The notes under the pieces: model-generated
The model's database searches: none
Seen by the model: only the letters and a program-made list of their open reading frames with translations
Told to the model about the DNA's origin: nothing
In this document: positions 26,037 to 35,329 of the stretch, in pieces
Layout: every line of letters starts with the position of its first letter
Numbering within the stretch: the stretch's first letter is position 1
From: Microcoleus sp. FACHB-831
GTDB lineage: Bacteria; Cyanobacteriota; Cyanobacteriia; Cyanobacteriales; FACHB-T130
NCBI RefSeq assembly: GCF_014695585.1
Contig: NZ_JACJON010000061.1
Span: 124,001-188,000 of the forward strand
Length of the DNA: 64,000 nt
Direction: 5' to 3'
Made by a program: the position numbers and the translations under genes

Positions 26037-27122
26037 ATGTCTCGACCAATTTTGTATCTGGCTATCACCAGTCACGGCTTCGGTCATGCTGTCCGGGCGT
26101 GTTCCCTCGCGGCGGAAATTCAGCGCTTGTGTCCAGAAATTTTACTGATGCTTGTGACAACTGCACCGCGTTGGTTGCTAGAGTCTTACATTCAGGGCGA
26201 TTTTATTCATCGCCAGCGTGCTTTTGATGTTGGCGTCATCCAGTCAGATAGCCTGAATATGGATAAAGACGCCACGCTAGAAAAACTGCGCCAGATTCGC
26301 AAACAGGAAAGATCTATTGTGGCGGGCGAGGTTAATTTTATCCGGCAAAATCGCGTGGGTTTGATTTTGGCAGATATGCCACCGCTGGCTACAGAAATTG
26401 CTTCTGCTGCTGCGATTCCGTGTTGGATGATGAGTAATTTCGGCTGGGACTTTATATACCGAGATTGGGGAGGGGAGTTTAGTGAAATGGCCGATTGGAT
26501 TAGTAATTGTTACAAAAAGTGCGATCGCTTGTTTCGCCTCCCTCTCCACGAACCAATGAGTGCTTTCCACACCATTACAGATGTCGGCTTAACTGGCGGT
26601 ACCCCCCGCTATGCGACCGAGGAATTAAGGGCTAAATTTAATATTACGGCTCCTGCGGATAAGACTATGTTGCTTACTTTTGGCGGGCTGGGGCTGCAAG
26701 AAATTCCCTACAATAATTTGCAGCAATTTCCCGATTGGCAGTTCATCACATTTGATTACTTTGCCCCCGATCTACCCAATTTAATCAAAATTACCGATCG
26801 TCAGTACCGTCCGGTTGATTTCATACCTATATGCGGGCGCATAGTTTCCAAACCTGGTTACAGTACCTTTGCCGAAGCCTTGCGTTTGGAGATTCCTATA
26901 GTTTCGATAACCCGCGAAGACTTTGCTGAAGCTAAGGTGTTATTAGAAGGTATCGAGAATTATGCATATCATCAAATTTTGCCGCCAGCTGAGTTTTTTC
27001 AGGGCAGTTGGGAGTTTCTACATCAACAGCCCCATTCACCCAGGCTATCTACTGTTTTGGATAAGGAGGGAAATCAGGCGATCGCTAGAGCCGTTCTAAG
27101 CTATTTTGAGGTCAATAGCTAA
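26037..27122 (+). CDS. MurG-like (GT-B) glycosyltransferase family protein
   Basis: 361 residues. The N-terminal Rossmann-like start is YLAITSHGFGHAVRACSLAAE, as in GT-B enzymes that act on nucleotide sugars. The second half has LLTFGGLGLQEIP and a sugar-nucleotide-binding type segment, IVSKPGYSTFAEAL, similar to the GxxSxxE region of MurG/GT28 proteins. Donor and acceptor are unknown. No signal peptide. There is no Shine-Dalgarno because a heptamer repeat occupies the region just upstream, so translation may be leaderless or weak. Confidence 0.7.
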   Translation: MSRPILYLAITSHGFGHAVRACSLAAEIQRLCPEILLMLVTTAPRWLLESYIQGDFIHRQRAFDVGVIQSDSLNMDKDATLEKLRQIRKQERSIVAGEVNFIRQNRVGLILADMPPLATEIASAAAIPCWMMSNFGWDFIYRDWGGEFSEMADWISNCYKKCDRLFRLPLHEPMSAFHTITDVGLTGGTPRYATEELRAKFNITAPADKTMLLTFGGLGLQEIPYNNLQQFPDWQFITFDYFAPDLPNLIKITDRQYRPVDFIPICGRIVSKPGYSTFAEALRLEIPIVSITREDFAEAKVLLEGIENYAYHQILPPAEFFQGSWEFLHQQPHSPRLSTVLDKEGNQAIARAVLSYFEVNS

Positions 27123-27292
27123 TAGCTGTCAGATATCAGTTACCCAAGAGATAGTATTTTATTTATAGGTTGATTATCTTTGATAAATATAGTTCCATAT
27201 TTAATTATTGCGGATCGCCAATCTAAATCGAGCGATTGTCAGTTAACAAGCAGCAATCTGCCAGATAATATAAGTATTCAATAGGAGTTGAT

Positions 27293-27712
27293 ATGAGCCA
27301 CTACCAACAATTACTAAAAGTTCAAACTCCGGGCAAATCTCTGAGCAAAATAACTTCCAAAGTTCAAGCAATTGTTGCAGAGTCGGAAATAGAGATAGGG
27401 CTTTGTACTATATTTCTACGCCATACTTCTGCAAGTTTGATAATCCAAGAAAATGCCGATCCTGATGTTCTTAAGGATCTAGAAAACTTCCTAGCTAAAC
27501 TGGTACCAGAGGATGGTAAAAGCTACATTCACAGCGCCGAAGGGCCAGATGATATGCCAGCGCATATCCGCACTGCGCTCACCCACACCTCAGAGCAGAT
27601 CCCCATTGCCAGGGGAAAGTTGCTATTAGGAACCTGGCAGGGAATCTACATCTGGGAACATCGCCAACGCGGACAACTCCGTGAGGTTGTTGTTCACATC
27701 AGCGGCAATTAA
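27293..27712 (+). CDS. YjbQ/UPF0047 family protein
   Basis: 139 residues matching the YjbQ family across the whole length: CTIFLRHTSASLIIQENADP, the histidine-rich HSAEGPDDMPAHIRTALTHTS, then GTWQGIYIWEHR. The conserved histidines line a pocket in known structures. Some members have weak thiamine-phosphate synthase activity, but the physiological role is unsettled. AGGAG lies seven bases before the ATG. A palindromic terminator follows the stop. Confidence 0.92.
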   Translation: MSHYQQLLKVQTPGKSLSKITSKVQAIVAESEIEIGLCTIFLRHTSASLIIQENADPDVLKDLENFLAKLVPEDGKSYIHSAEGPDDMPAHIRTALTHTSEQIPIARGKLLLGTWQGIYIWEHRQRGQLREVVVHISGN

Positions 27713-27720
27713 ATATAAAG

Positions 27721-27740
27721 ACGTTGAATTCAACGTTTTT
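27721..27740. terminator. Short palindromic intrinsic terminator
   Basis: A perfect 16-bp palindrome, ACGTTGAATTCAACGT, followed by TTTT. It lies between the convergent YjbQ and WecG-type genes. Confidence 0.6.
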
Positions 27741-27745
27741 ACATC

Positions 27746-28552
27746 TTAGCCGTAACGCATTTCTTGCTCTGGAGGAGTGGCTTCTTTAGGATCGAAGTAG
27801 GTTAACTTTAACATCTGTAAAGTTAACAGCCAGAGATAAAGAGGATTCAAGTAAATGTAACGCTTCCAAAGACGCTTTGGTTCTTGCAAAAGGCGATAAA
27901 ACCATTCCATGCCTATTTGCGCCAGGAATTCTGGGGCTTTTGGCAAGTTGCCAGCATGGAAATCATAAGCAGCGCCGACAGCGATCGCAGGCATGGATAA
28001 AGCGTCGCCATATTCGTAAACCCATACCTCTTGTCTGGGACACCCCAAACCCACGAAGGTAATAGCTGCACCGCTTTGGCGAATCTGTTCGACAATTTCC
28101 AGCTTTTCTTCAGCAGAAACTTGTCTGAACTTAGAAGGCTGAGAACCAGCAATTTTGAGTTTAGGAAAACGGGTGCAAAGATTCTTTGATAAATCTTCAA
28201 GCACTTCTGGACGACTGCCATACAAGTAAATTGGCAACCCTTCTTCTGCTGCTTTTTCGCATACGAGCAACATTGTCGTAGGCCCGCATACTCGATCTGG
28301 AAGTTGGGCTTTATAAAGCCAATTCAACGCCCAGCGTACTGGTTGACCATCTGGCAATACGAGATCCAGATGATTCAGACGATAGCGATGGATTTCGTCC
28401 AAAACTCCGGTCATCACGCCATGTACAGCCAGCGCGGAAACGCTCATTTTTTTCTGCTGCTTGGCCGCTGTGATGATTTTGTTTACAGCTGCCTCGTAAT
28501 CAACCGCATTTACCCAAACGCCCAAGAGATTTTTCTTACCTGCATCTATCAT
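27746..28552 (-). CDS. WecG/TagA/CpsF family glycosyltransferase (GT26)
   Basis: 268 residues covering the GT26 family. LDLVLPDGQPVRWALNWL holds the catalytic-region Asp, LYLYGSRPEVLEDL resembles the glycine-rich loop, and GLGCPRQEVWVYEYG is the family hallmark. These enzymes add N-acetylmannosaminuronate or similar sugars to lipid-linked intermediates at the inner face of the membrane. It is the last gene of a minus-strand polysaccharide operon. Its ATG overlaps the stop of a small upstream ORF by ATGA, indicating translational coupling. Confidence 0.93.
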   Translation of the reverse strand: MIDAGKKNLLGVWVNAVDYEAAVNKIITAAKQQKKMSVSALAVHGVMTGVLDEIHRYRLNHLDLVLPDGQPVRWALNWLYKAQLPDRVCGPTTMLLVCEKAAEEGLPIYLYGSRPEVLEDLSKNLCTRFPKLKIAGSQPSKFRQVSAEEKLEIVEQIRQSGAAITFVGLGCPRQEVWVYEYGDALSMPAIAVGAAYDFHAGNLPKAPEFLAQIGMEWFYRLLQEPKRLWKRYIYLNPLYLWLLTLQMLKLTYFDPKEATPPEQEMRYG

Positions 28553-28680
28553 GAAATCCCCTCTTCTCGCCAGCGTCCTTTGTTTAATTTATCAGTAGCC
28601 TGCAATATCTGCCAGACGTTTATGTTCAAAGCACAGGCACAAGAAGTATGAAGCAAATCTTGCTTTCTTGTATTCATCAT
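28549..28680 (-). pseudogene. 43-codon ORF, relic of a second epimerase tail
   Basis: A tiny frame coupled at both ends. Its ATG overlaps the epimerase stop (TAATG), and its TGA overlaps the WecG-type start (ATGA). The last 23 residues (NVWQILQATDKLNKGRWREE...) resemble the last residues of the upstream epimerase ([20 protein letters not shown]...), with a shared 13-base identity, CAGATATTGCAGG, in the DNA. The simplest reading is that a second epimerase copy was deleted except for its 3' end. It may still be translated. Confidence 0.6.
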
Positions 28681-29756
28681 TAGGCTGATTCTTTGTGCCA
28701 ACGTTCTTTGTTGAATTCGTAAATTTCCTGCAATATCTGGTCTACATTATATTTCTGGCTCCAGTCAGGATAGTGCTTACTAAATTTCCCGTTGTCGCTC
28801 ACCCACCAAATATGATCGCCTATACGATTGCTTTCGGCATAAGTCCAATTGAGTTCTCGTCCAGCAATTTTTTCGCACGATTGGATTGCTTCGAGCATTG
28901 AGCAATTGCTGTATCGACCGCCCCCGGCGTTGTAAACTTCTGCCACTCGCGGAGCCTTGAAAAACTCATAAAATGCTGCAATCAGATCGGCACTATGAAT
29001 ATTATCGCGGACTTGCTTGCCTTTGTATCCATACACTGTATAGGGCTTGCCAATTACAGTACACTTCATCAAGTAGGCGAGGAAGCCGTGCAATTGAGTT
29101 CCAGAGTGATTGGGGCCAGTGAGACATCCGCCGCGAAAGCAAGCAGTTTTCATATCAAAGTAGCGTCCATATTCCTGTACTAGAACATCAGCGGCTACTT
29201 TAGATGCGCCAAACAAACTGTGTAGGGTTTGATCAATAGACATATCCTCTCGGATACCCGTTACATAGGTATGGCTGGGGTCAATTTCCCAGCGATATTC
29301 CTGTTCGATAAGGGGTAAACGATTGGGTGTATCGCCGTAAACTTTGTTGGTAGAAGTAAAGATAAAGACAGAGGCGGGAGCATATTGGCGGGTGGCTTCT
29401 AAAAGATTAAGCGTGCCATTAGCATTGACGGTAAAATCCGTCAGAGGTTCCCGCGCCGCCCAATCGTGGGAAGGTTGAGCAGCTGTATGAATAACTAAGG
29501 AAATGTTGGAACCATACTCTTTAAAAATGTTGGCGATCGCTTCAAAATCCCTAATATCAACATCTATATGGCGATAATTTGCACCTAACGAACCCTCAAG
29601 TTGCTGTCGGTTCCAGTCTGTGGATGCGTCGTCACCAAAAAACACGCGACGCATATTATTGTCAATGCCTACTACTTCAAAGCCTTGTTTGGCAAAAAAT
29701 GTAGCGGCTTCGGAGCCAATTAAACCAGCTGAACCCGTAATGATAACAACGCTCAC
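28680..29756 (-). CDS. NAD-dependent sugar epimerase, RfbE/CDP-paratose 2-epimerase-like
   Basis: 358 residues of the extended short-chain dehydrogenase type. [11 protein letters not shown] binds NAD, and [12 protein letters not shown] with [17 protein letters not shown] and [10 protein letters not shown] matches the RfbE (CDP-tyvelose/paratose 2-epimerase) branch. The usual Y-x3-K pair reads F182-x3-K186 (FGASK), so the catalytic Tyr appears to be Phe. I think this is shared by this subfamily, so loss of activity should not be assumed. GTG start overlapping the upstream TGA. It probably modifies a nucleotide sugar for the polymer made by this locus. Confidence 0.85.
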   Translation of the reverse strand: MSVVIITGSAGLIGSEAATFFAKQGFEVVGIDNNMRRVFFGDDASTDWNRQQLEGSLGANYRHIDVDIRDFEAIANIFKEYGSNISLVIHTAAQPSHDWAAREPLTDFTVNANGTLNLLEATRQYAPASVFIFTSTNKVYGDTPNRLPLIEQEYRWEIDPSHTYVTGIREDMSIDQTLHSLFGASKVAADVLVQEYGRYFDMKTACFRGGCLTGPNHSGTQLHGFLAYLMKCTVIGKPYTVYGYKGKQVRDNIHSADLIAAFYEFFKAPRVAEVYNAGGGRYSNCSMLEAIQSCEKIAGRELNWTYAESNRIGDHIWWVSDNGKFSKHYPDWSQKYNVDQILQEIYEFNKERWHKESA

Positions 29757-30907
29757 TTTTTATCTCCGTAAACAAAAGATATAACTTCTACGAAAGAATC
29801 GCTTGCTGATTTTGCACTATGTTGAGCTACCATCTGCTGCGATTTCTCCCCCATTGACTGTATCAATTCTGGATTGTCTAAGAAACGACGCATAACAGAG
29901 GCTAGTTCTTGAGGATCGTGCGGATCGAAAATGTAACCATTTTCTCCTTCAACGATTGTTTCAGCGGCTCCTGCCCATTTTGAGCAAAGAACGGGTTTGC
30001 CAAATACCATCGCTTCTAGGGGAACCATACCCCAAATATCCTCAAAAGTAGGAAATACAAAAACATCCGCTCGCTGAAAATAAGCTCCTAAACTTCCATA
30101 ATTGACCCATCCTACCCACGTTACATTATTAGTCAAATTCCGGTCTTTGATGAAGGCTTCAAGTTCCTCTCGCTGATCTCCCTCGCCAACGATTAACAGG
30201 GTATATTCACTGTATCCCTGAGTTTGTAAAATAGCGCAGGCATCGAGCAGCGATTTGATTCCTTTTCTGGCTGTAATTCGTCCCACGTAAAGAAATATTG
30301 GACGTTTTAGGCCAGTGTCGGGTGGAGTGACATTTTGAATGCTTTGCTGCAAAGCGTCAGCATCTGGAACCAAATACATTCTGGTGAAGACGCGATCGCT
30401 AGGTGCGTCAAGAGCATCTATAAGATATTCTTTTGCCCCATGACTGTTAGCAACAAAGGCATCTGCATAGCGGGCGATCGCTTTTCGCACTAAAGTACGA
30501 AATTTATTATCTCGAAAATCTGAATTAGGCGAGCTTCCGTCGTAAATGATCACAAAGCGCCAGCCAAATACAGGTTTCAAAAGCAGTGCCAACAGAGTCC
30601 ATAGAGAAAAAGCCTGAGCCAAAATCAAATCCGGCTTAAATCGGATTAACTCATTAACTATTCCTGGCGAAACAACCATTAAGCGACGGTCGTAACCCGT
30701 CGCTGTCTTAGTCATCTCTAGAGACTTCATTTCTCCGACTAACTTGATCGTGTCCGCACCTGGAACGGATGCATCGAATCCAGGCCAAACTAGACCAGTA
30801 TAAAAAATGGTGTTTTTAAACACCTTTTTGAATTCCCTTAAAACAGGAACCCAGTAAGCTCCTAGTTCTACGGAAGGAATAAGCCAAGCAATGCGGAGAT
30901 TGTCCAT
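29753..30907 (-). CDS. Glycosyltransferase family 4
   Basis: 384-residue GT-B enzyme. The C-terminal GT1-type domain starts at [19 protein letters not shown] and contains [24 protein letters not shown], the EX7E donor-binding motif ([10 protein letters not shown]). No membrane segments. Overlaps the downstream epimerase gene by four bases and follows a family 2 transferase. Donor and acceptor unknown; a cytosolic step in polysaccharide repeat-unit assembly is implied by context. Confidence 0.9.
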   Translation of the reverse strand: MDNLRIAWLIPSVELGAYWVPVLREFKKVFKNTIFYTGLVWPGFDASVPGADTIKLVGEMKSLEMTKTATGYDRRLMVVSPGIVNELIRFKPDLILAQAFSLWTLLALLLKPVFGWRFVIIYDGSSPNSDFRDNKFRTLVRKAIARYADAFVANSHGAKEYLIDALDAPSDRVFTRMYLVPDADALQQSIQNVTPPDTGLKRPIFLYVGRITARKGIKSLLDACAILQTQGYSEYTLLIVGEGDQREELEAFIKDRNLTNNVTWVGWVNYGSLGAYFQRADVFVFPTFEDIWGMVPLEAMVFGKPVLCSKWAGAAETIVEGENGYIFDPHDPQELASVMRRFLDNPELIQSMGEKSQQMVAQHSAKSASDSFVEVISFVYGDKK

Positions 30908-30961
30908 ACTTCTAGCTTTAGTAAATCTAAAGACAAGTCAGGCTATTAGAAAATAAGCGCA

Positions 30962-31858
30962 TCAAGCGCCTTTTTCTTGCCGACCGCCGAAAAGTGAGAG
31001 CCAAAGTAACCTCCTGTAAGGTATCAACCAATAAATTGGCCATAATATACCTCCATGCCGTTGAGCAAAAACCTTCCACTCCTCAAAGGGGTAAAGGATT
31101 TGTTCTTTGACGGCTAAACCTTTAGGTTGCGCCATTTTCTTTAATTGAGCGCCAAGTTCAGAGGAATTTTTGGTGGTGCGAGGGGGGGCGTTTTGCGAAC
31201 AAGTTCCTATATAGCCCGGAGCTACCCAGACTGTACAACCCAGTTGCTGCGATCGCAAACCATAGTCAAAATCTCCCAGATAATGGCTGAATCCCTGATC
31301 TAGGTTGCCCACCAATTGCACTACTTCTCGCGGTACTAAAACGCAGTTCCCGTTTATCGTGTCACAGCGCTTGGCCACTTCTTCTGGTTCTACTAAGGAA
31401 AACTTTAAGGGTCGCAGCGGACTCGTTCGCACCATACCTCCGTAGGTGAGGACACCCGTCTGGGGGTCACAAGTAGACCCTGTTACGATAGCTCGATCAT
31501 AACCTTGTTCAGCTAAACTCCTAGATGTGGCAACCATTGTTTTCAGAGCTTCTGGGTAAAGCAGGGTGTCGTCGTTTAGCCAGAGGTGGTAGTCGTGGTC
31601 TGTTTTTACAGCCGACTCAAAGGCCACTCGCATCCCCCCATTCCAAAATAGGTTGCCATTCCCTTGGATAATCTTAACGTCGGGATAAGCTTGGCGCACC
31701 GCGTCGGCTGTCCCATCGGTACTTCCATCATCCACTAGATACACGTCATGTGTCACCCCTTCTGAGAGTACCTGGTTGAAGAGGCTGGCTAAACTAGCCA
31801 ATGTTTTATCTCGGCGATTATGGCAAGTTATCAGTACGGCTATACTTAGGTGCTTCAT
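30962..31858 (-). CDS. Glycosyltransferase family 2
   Basis: 298 residues with a GT-A domain: ITCHNRRDKTLASL at the N-terminus, YLVDDGSTDGTADA (nucleotide-binding DDGS), then LNDDTLLYPE (a DxD-like motif) and GLRSQQLGCTVWVAP near the acceptor side. The C-terminal hydrophobic stretch (IYWLIPYRRLLWLSL) may touch the membrane. First gene of the minus-strand group, divergent from the duplicated transferases at 31998. Probably rhamnosyl or hexosyl transfer, but not specified by sequence. Confidence 0.9.
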   Translation of the reverse strand: MKHLSIAVLITCHNRRDKTLASLASLFNQVLSEGVTHDVYLVDDGSTDGTADAVRQAYPDVKIIQGNGNLFWNGGMRVAFESAVKTDHDYHLWLNDDTLLYPEALKTMVATSRSLAEQGYDRAIVTGSTCDPQTGVLTYGGMVRTSPLRPLKFSLVEPEEVAKRCDTINGNCVLVPREVVQLVGNLDQGFSHYLGDFDYGLRSQQLGCTVWVAPGYIGTCSQNAPPRTTKNSSELGAQLKKMAQPKGLAVKEQILYPFEEWKVFAQRHGGILWPIYWLIPYRRLLWLSLFGGRQEKGA

Positions 31859-31997
31859 GTGCAGATATTTGTTAATTTGGTACTGCTACAATATGGCAAA
31901 GATAGCACCCGCCGGAGGCCACAACAAGTCGCTCCAGTTATTTCCAGATTGACTTTCTACCCGCACCTCACTTACAAAAAAAATCGGATAACTTATT

Positions 31998-32930
31998 ATG
32001 GAAGATTTTGGCGTCATCGTGATCTGTTGTGACCAAGACTACTTCATGGCTAAGGGTGTCTGCGCTAGTATCAGGCACTTCTTGGGTGATGTACCTATTT
32101 GCCTGCTGGTTGATGGAACTTTTTCAGTAGCTGATGCCCAAAAGGCTTATGGAGCCAAAGTCATCAATCGCATGAACATGACCCATGATGTTCTGAAACA
32201 AAGAAGCTTTGGCTGGGGAACTACCAGAATGATTGCATTTTGGGAAAGTCCTTTTAAACATTTCTTGCTTGTTGATGCAGATGTCATAATTTGGGGAAAT
32301 ATCCTCAAATATGCAAATTTCAAAGATTACGATGTTATCATCGATCGCCCTTGTTCTGACTATTCCCGAGAAGCGGTTCAAGAATATTTCTTTGATATAC
32401 CCGTATTTGAAGCGAATTTTCCTGGGTTTAACTGGCAAAATAGGCCTTTTGTCTGTCCTGCTGTATTATTTGGCACGAGGGATATTTTTACCTTAGAAGA
32501 GTATATTGAAATACTGGATTTCAAGGATAAACATCCCAACGTATTTAAGTATGGAGACATGGGGTTCTTAAACTACATGATATTCCGCGCAGCCGATCAA
32601 GGTAGGCTACGTTTAGGACAAGAAGACATACAGTTCCTAGTGCCAGATTTTCCCCAAGAACACGCCAAAAAGCGCTTTCCAATGAACGAAACGGGGCCAG
32701 TTGTCGTAGACGACGAAGCTAACGTAGTTCACTGGTGCGGACCCAAACCAACTCTGTCAAGTTCCAACCCTTACTCCGAACCGATGAATTTCTTTCGGCG
32801 GAAATTTCTCCGAGATGCATCAGGAACAACGGGATTGGCCGCGGAGGCTTTGCTGCAAGTAGAAGATTTGCAGCGAAATATATATGTTTACAAGAAAAAG
32901 ATCCGCAAAAAACTAACAGGAAAGTATTAA
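31998..32930 (+). CDS. GT-A glycosyltransferase-like protein, copy 1
   Basis: 310 residues. The start FGVIVICCDQDYFMAKGVCASIRHFL and the metal-binding-type LLVDADVIIWGN (DxD) indicate a GT-A transferase of the GT8 kind; NVVHWCGPKPT later resembles the GT8 histidine motif. It is one of a tandem pair with the gene at 33373. The last 75 residues of the two proteins are almost identical while the first halves are more diverged, which suggests gene conversion or repeated exchange at the 3' end. The stop is one base from a galE remnant, mirroring the intact pair downstream. Confidence 0.75.
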   Translation: MEDFGVIVICCDQDYFMAKGVCASIRHFLGDVPICLLVDGTFSVADAQKAYGAKVINRMNMTHDVLKQRSFGWGTTRMIAFWESPFKHFLLVDADVIIWGNILKYANFKDYDVIIDRPCSDYSREAVQEYFFDIPVFEANFPGFNWQNRPFVCPAVLFGTRDIFTLEEYIEILDFKDKHPNVFKYGDMGFLNYMIFRAADQGRLRLGQEDIQFLVPDFPQEHAKKRFPMNETGPVVVDDEANVVHWCGPKPTLSSSNPYSEPMNFFRRKFLRDASGTTGLAAEALLQVEDLQRNIYVYKKKIRKKLTGKY

Positions 32931-32931
32931 A

Positions 32932-33290
32932 GTGTCACAAGTTAAACCAACTGTTCTAGTAACTGGTGGAGGCGGCAACATCGGCTCCCATGCACTTCTA
33001 GCTCTTTGTTGGTGATATAAGCGATTTATCGCTTATATTCTACTACTTGCGCTCCATATAGTTCCTATCTCAGAAAATGCTCCCCAGAATGCCATTAATC
33101 GTTCTGGGGCAATTAATTTTATGATGAAGCAAACTCTGTCGGATTTTGATGCAGACTATGCTTTTAGAGGGGTGACTTTCTCTTACTTTAGTAACTCTGG
33201 AGTAGAGCCAAGTCGATTGCTGGGGGAGGATGGCGAGCCTGCGCCTCAATTGATAAACACCACTGGAAATTAGGGCAGTCAAGGACAGTT
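32932..33290 (+). pseudogene. galE: Decayed galE (copy 1)
   Basis: Starts with GTG one base after the preceding stop and reads 27 codons nearly identical to the start of the intact galE at 34313 (the VLVTGGGG block), then hits TGA at 33013. From about 33044 to 33262 the DNA again tracks intact galE (ACTTGCGCT, the LSDFDADYAF region, GATTGCTGGGGGAGGAT), with two deletions and several substitutions. It is the dead member of a duplicated transferase-galE unit. Confidence 0.85.
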
Positions 33291-33324
33291 TTACTAATAA
33301 AAGATGCAGCTATTTGAAAAGCAT

Positions 33325-33361
33325 CTAATATCAAGAGCGTAAACTACGCTCTTGATATTAG
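33325..33361 (+). repeat. Strong 17-bp hairpin at a ribosome binding site
   Basis: Arms of 17 bases (CTAATATCAAGAGCGTA and complement) around the loop AAC. It ends on the first base of the AG-rich ribosome site (33361-33368) of the transferase at 33373. It could act as a translation or RNA-stability element, or be the scar of the duplication. Confidence 0.75.
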
Positions 33362-33372
33362 AGAGAGGTCTT

Positions 33373-34311
33373 ATGGAAGACTTTGGCGTTATCGTAGTAT
33401 GTTGTGACCAGGATTATGTTTTTGCTAAGGGAGCCTGCGCTAGCATCAGGCATTTCCTGGGTGATGTACCGATTTGTCTGATTGTTGATGGAACCTTTTC
33501 ACTCAGTAACCTAGAAAAAGCTTATAGTGTTACTGTAATCAATCATCTTAACGTTAGTAATGGAGTTCTAAGGGAAAAAAGTTTTGGATGGGGAAAGACC
33601 AAGATGCTCGCATTTTGGGAAAGTCCGTGGAAGAACTTTCTAGTCTTGGATGCGGATACAGTTATTTGGGGAAATATTCGGAAGTTTGCCAATTTTCAGG
33701 ATTACGACTTCATTATCGATCGACCCTGTAATGAGTATTCTGACGAAGCTATTACTGAGTATTTCTTTGATCTTGAGAAAATAGAGCAGTATTTTCCGGA
33801 ATTTAACTGGCAAAAGCATCGAAATAATTATTTTTGTACGGGCACTTTCTTCGGCACGAAGGGTATTTTTACCTTAGAAGAGTATGTTGAAATACTGGAT
33901 TTCAACAAGGCACACCCCAATGTATTTAAGTATGGAGAAATGGGGTTCTTAAACTACATGATATTCCGCGCAGCGGATCAAGGCAGGCTGCGCTTGGGGC
34001 AAGAAGATATGCAGTTCATAGTGCCAGATTTTCCCTCAGAACACGCTAAAAAACGTTTCCCCATGGAGGAAACAGGGCCAGTTGTCCTAAAGGACGAGGC
34101 TAACGTAGTTCACTGGTGCGGGCCGAAACCAACTTTGTCAAGTTCCAACCCTTACTCCGAACCGATGAATTTCTTTCGGCGGAAGTTTCTCCGAGATGCG
34201 TCAGGAACAAGCGGATTGGCCGCGGAGGCTTTGCTGCAAGTAGAAGATTTGCAGCGAAATGTATATGTTTATAAGAACAAGATTCGCAAAAAACTAACAG
34301 GAAAGTATTAA
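33373..34311 (+). CDS. GT-A glycosyltransferase-like protein, copy 2
   Basis: 312 residues from the ATG at 33373, preceded by GAGAGAGG at good spacing (an upstream in-frame TTG at 33352 would lie inside the hairpin). Same architecture as copy 1: FGVIVVCCDQDYVFAKGACASIRHFL, the DxD-type LVLDADTVIWGN, and an almost identical C-terminus. The middle differs more, with EKIEQYFPEFNWQKHRNNYFCTG in place of the equivalent segment of copy 1, which may change the sugar accepted. It is followed by intact galE with one base between. Confidence 0.75.
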   Translation: MEDFGVIVVCCDQDYVFAKGACASIRHFLGDVPICLIVDGTFSLSNLEKAYSVTVINHLNVSNGVLREKSFGWGKTKMLAFWESPWKNFLVLDADTVIWGNIRKFANFQDYDFIIDRPCNEYSDEAITEYFFDLEKIEQYFPEFNWQKHRNNYFCTGTFFGTKGIFTLEEYVEILDFNKAHPNVFKYGEMGFLNYMIFRAADQGRLRLGQEDMQFIVPDFPSEHAKKRFPMEETGPVVLKDEANVVHWCGPKPTLSSSNPYSEPMNFFRRKFLRDASGTSGLAAEALLQVEDLQRNVYVYKNKIRKKLTGKY

Positions 34312-34312
34312 A

Positions 34313-35320
34313 GTGTCACAAGTTAAGCCAACTGTTCTAGTAACTGGTGGAGGCGGCTACATCGGCTCCCATGCAGTTTTAGCTCTCCAACGAGCAGGAT
34401 ATGAGGTGGTGGTTCTTGACAATCTGGTATATGGACATCGGGAGATTGTCGAGGAGGTACTGAAGGTAGAACTTGTTGTTGGGGATACGAGCGATCGCGC
34501 CTTGCTAGATCGTCTATTTTCCACGCATCAGATAGCTGCTGTAATGCACTTTGCAGCCTATGCCTACGTGGGCGAGTCTGTTGTCGATCCAGCCAAATAC
34601 TACCGCAACAATGTGTCAGGAACGCTGACGCTTCTAGAAGCAATGCTGGCGGCGTCTATCAAGAAATTTGTCTTTTCTTCGACTTGCGCTACATATGGCA
34701 CGCCGCATACAACTCCCATCCCGGAAGATCATCCCCAAAATCCCATCAATCCCTATGGGGTTAGTAAGTTGATGGTGGAACAAATTCTATCTGATTTTGA
34801 TGCCGCCTATGACTTTAAATCAGTGCGTTTCCGCTACTTTAATGCGGCTGGAGCAGATCCGAGTGGATTGCTGGGGGAGGATCACGATCCTGAGACTCAC
34901 TTGATACCGCTGACGTTAATGGCGGCTTTAGGCAAACGGGAATCTGTATCTATTTTTGGCACTGATTACCCCACCCCTGATGGAACTTGCATTCGCGACT
35001 ACATTCACGTTACCGATTTAGCCGATGCTCACGTTCTGGGATTGGAGTATTTGTTGCAGGGCGGCAATACTGAAGTATTTAATTTGGGCAATGGCAATGG
35101 CTTTTCTGTTAGAGAAGTGATTGAAACAGCAAAGCAGGTAAGTGGAAAGGAGATTAAAACTGTAGAGGGCGATCGCCGCCCTGGAGATCCGCCTGCTCTT
35201 GTAGGGAGTGGCGACAAGGCTAGAAAAATTTTAGGTTGGAATCCTCAATATTCAGACCTAAAGGAAATTTTGTCTCATGCTTGGCAGTGGCATCTCAAGC
35301 GTCATAGTTTGGTTGAATAG
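34313..35320 (+). CDS. galE: UDP-glucose 4-epimerase
   Basis: Interconverts UDP-glucose and UDP-galactose to supply galactose donors. 335 residues with GGGGYIGSHA for NAD, the SSTCATYG catalytic Ser region, Y148-x3-K152 (YGVSK), and family blocks RYFNAAGADP, GTDYPTPDGTCIRDYIHV and GDRRPGDPPALVG. GTG start one base after the transferase gene, so cotranscribed and probably functionally linked. A decayed second copy lies upstream. Confidence 0.96.
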   Translation: MSQVKPTVLVTGGGGYIGSHAVLALQRAGYEVVVLDNLVYGHREIVEEVLKVELVVGDTSDRALLDRLFSTHQIAAVMHFAAYAYVGESVVDPAKYYRNNVSGTLTLLEAMLAASIKKFVFSSTCATYGTPHTTPIPEDHPQNPINPYGVSKLMVEQILSDFDAAYDFKSVRFRYFNAAGADPSGLLGEDHDPETHLIPLTLMAALGKRESVSIFGTDYPTPDGTCIRDYIHVTDLADAHVLGLEYLLQGGNTEVFNLGNGNGFSVREVIETAKQVSGKEIKTVEGDRRPGDPPALVGSGDKARKILGWNPQYSDLKEILSHAWQWHLKRHSLVE

Positions 35321-35329
35321 CAGAAAATC

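Noticed and set aside
32932-33015. Functional 27-residue peptide
   Set aside because: It is the start of a galE copy that hits a stop, with later galE fragments following.
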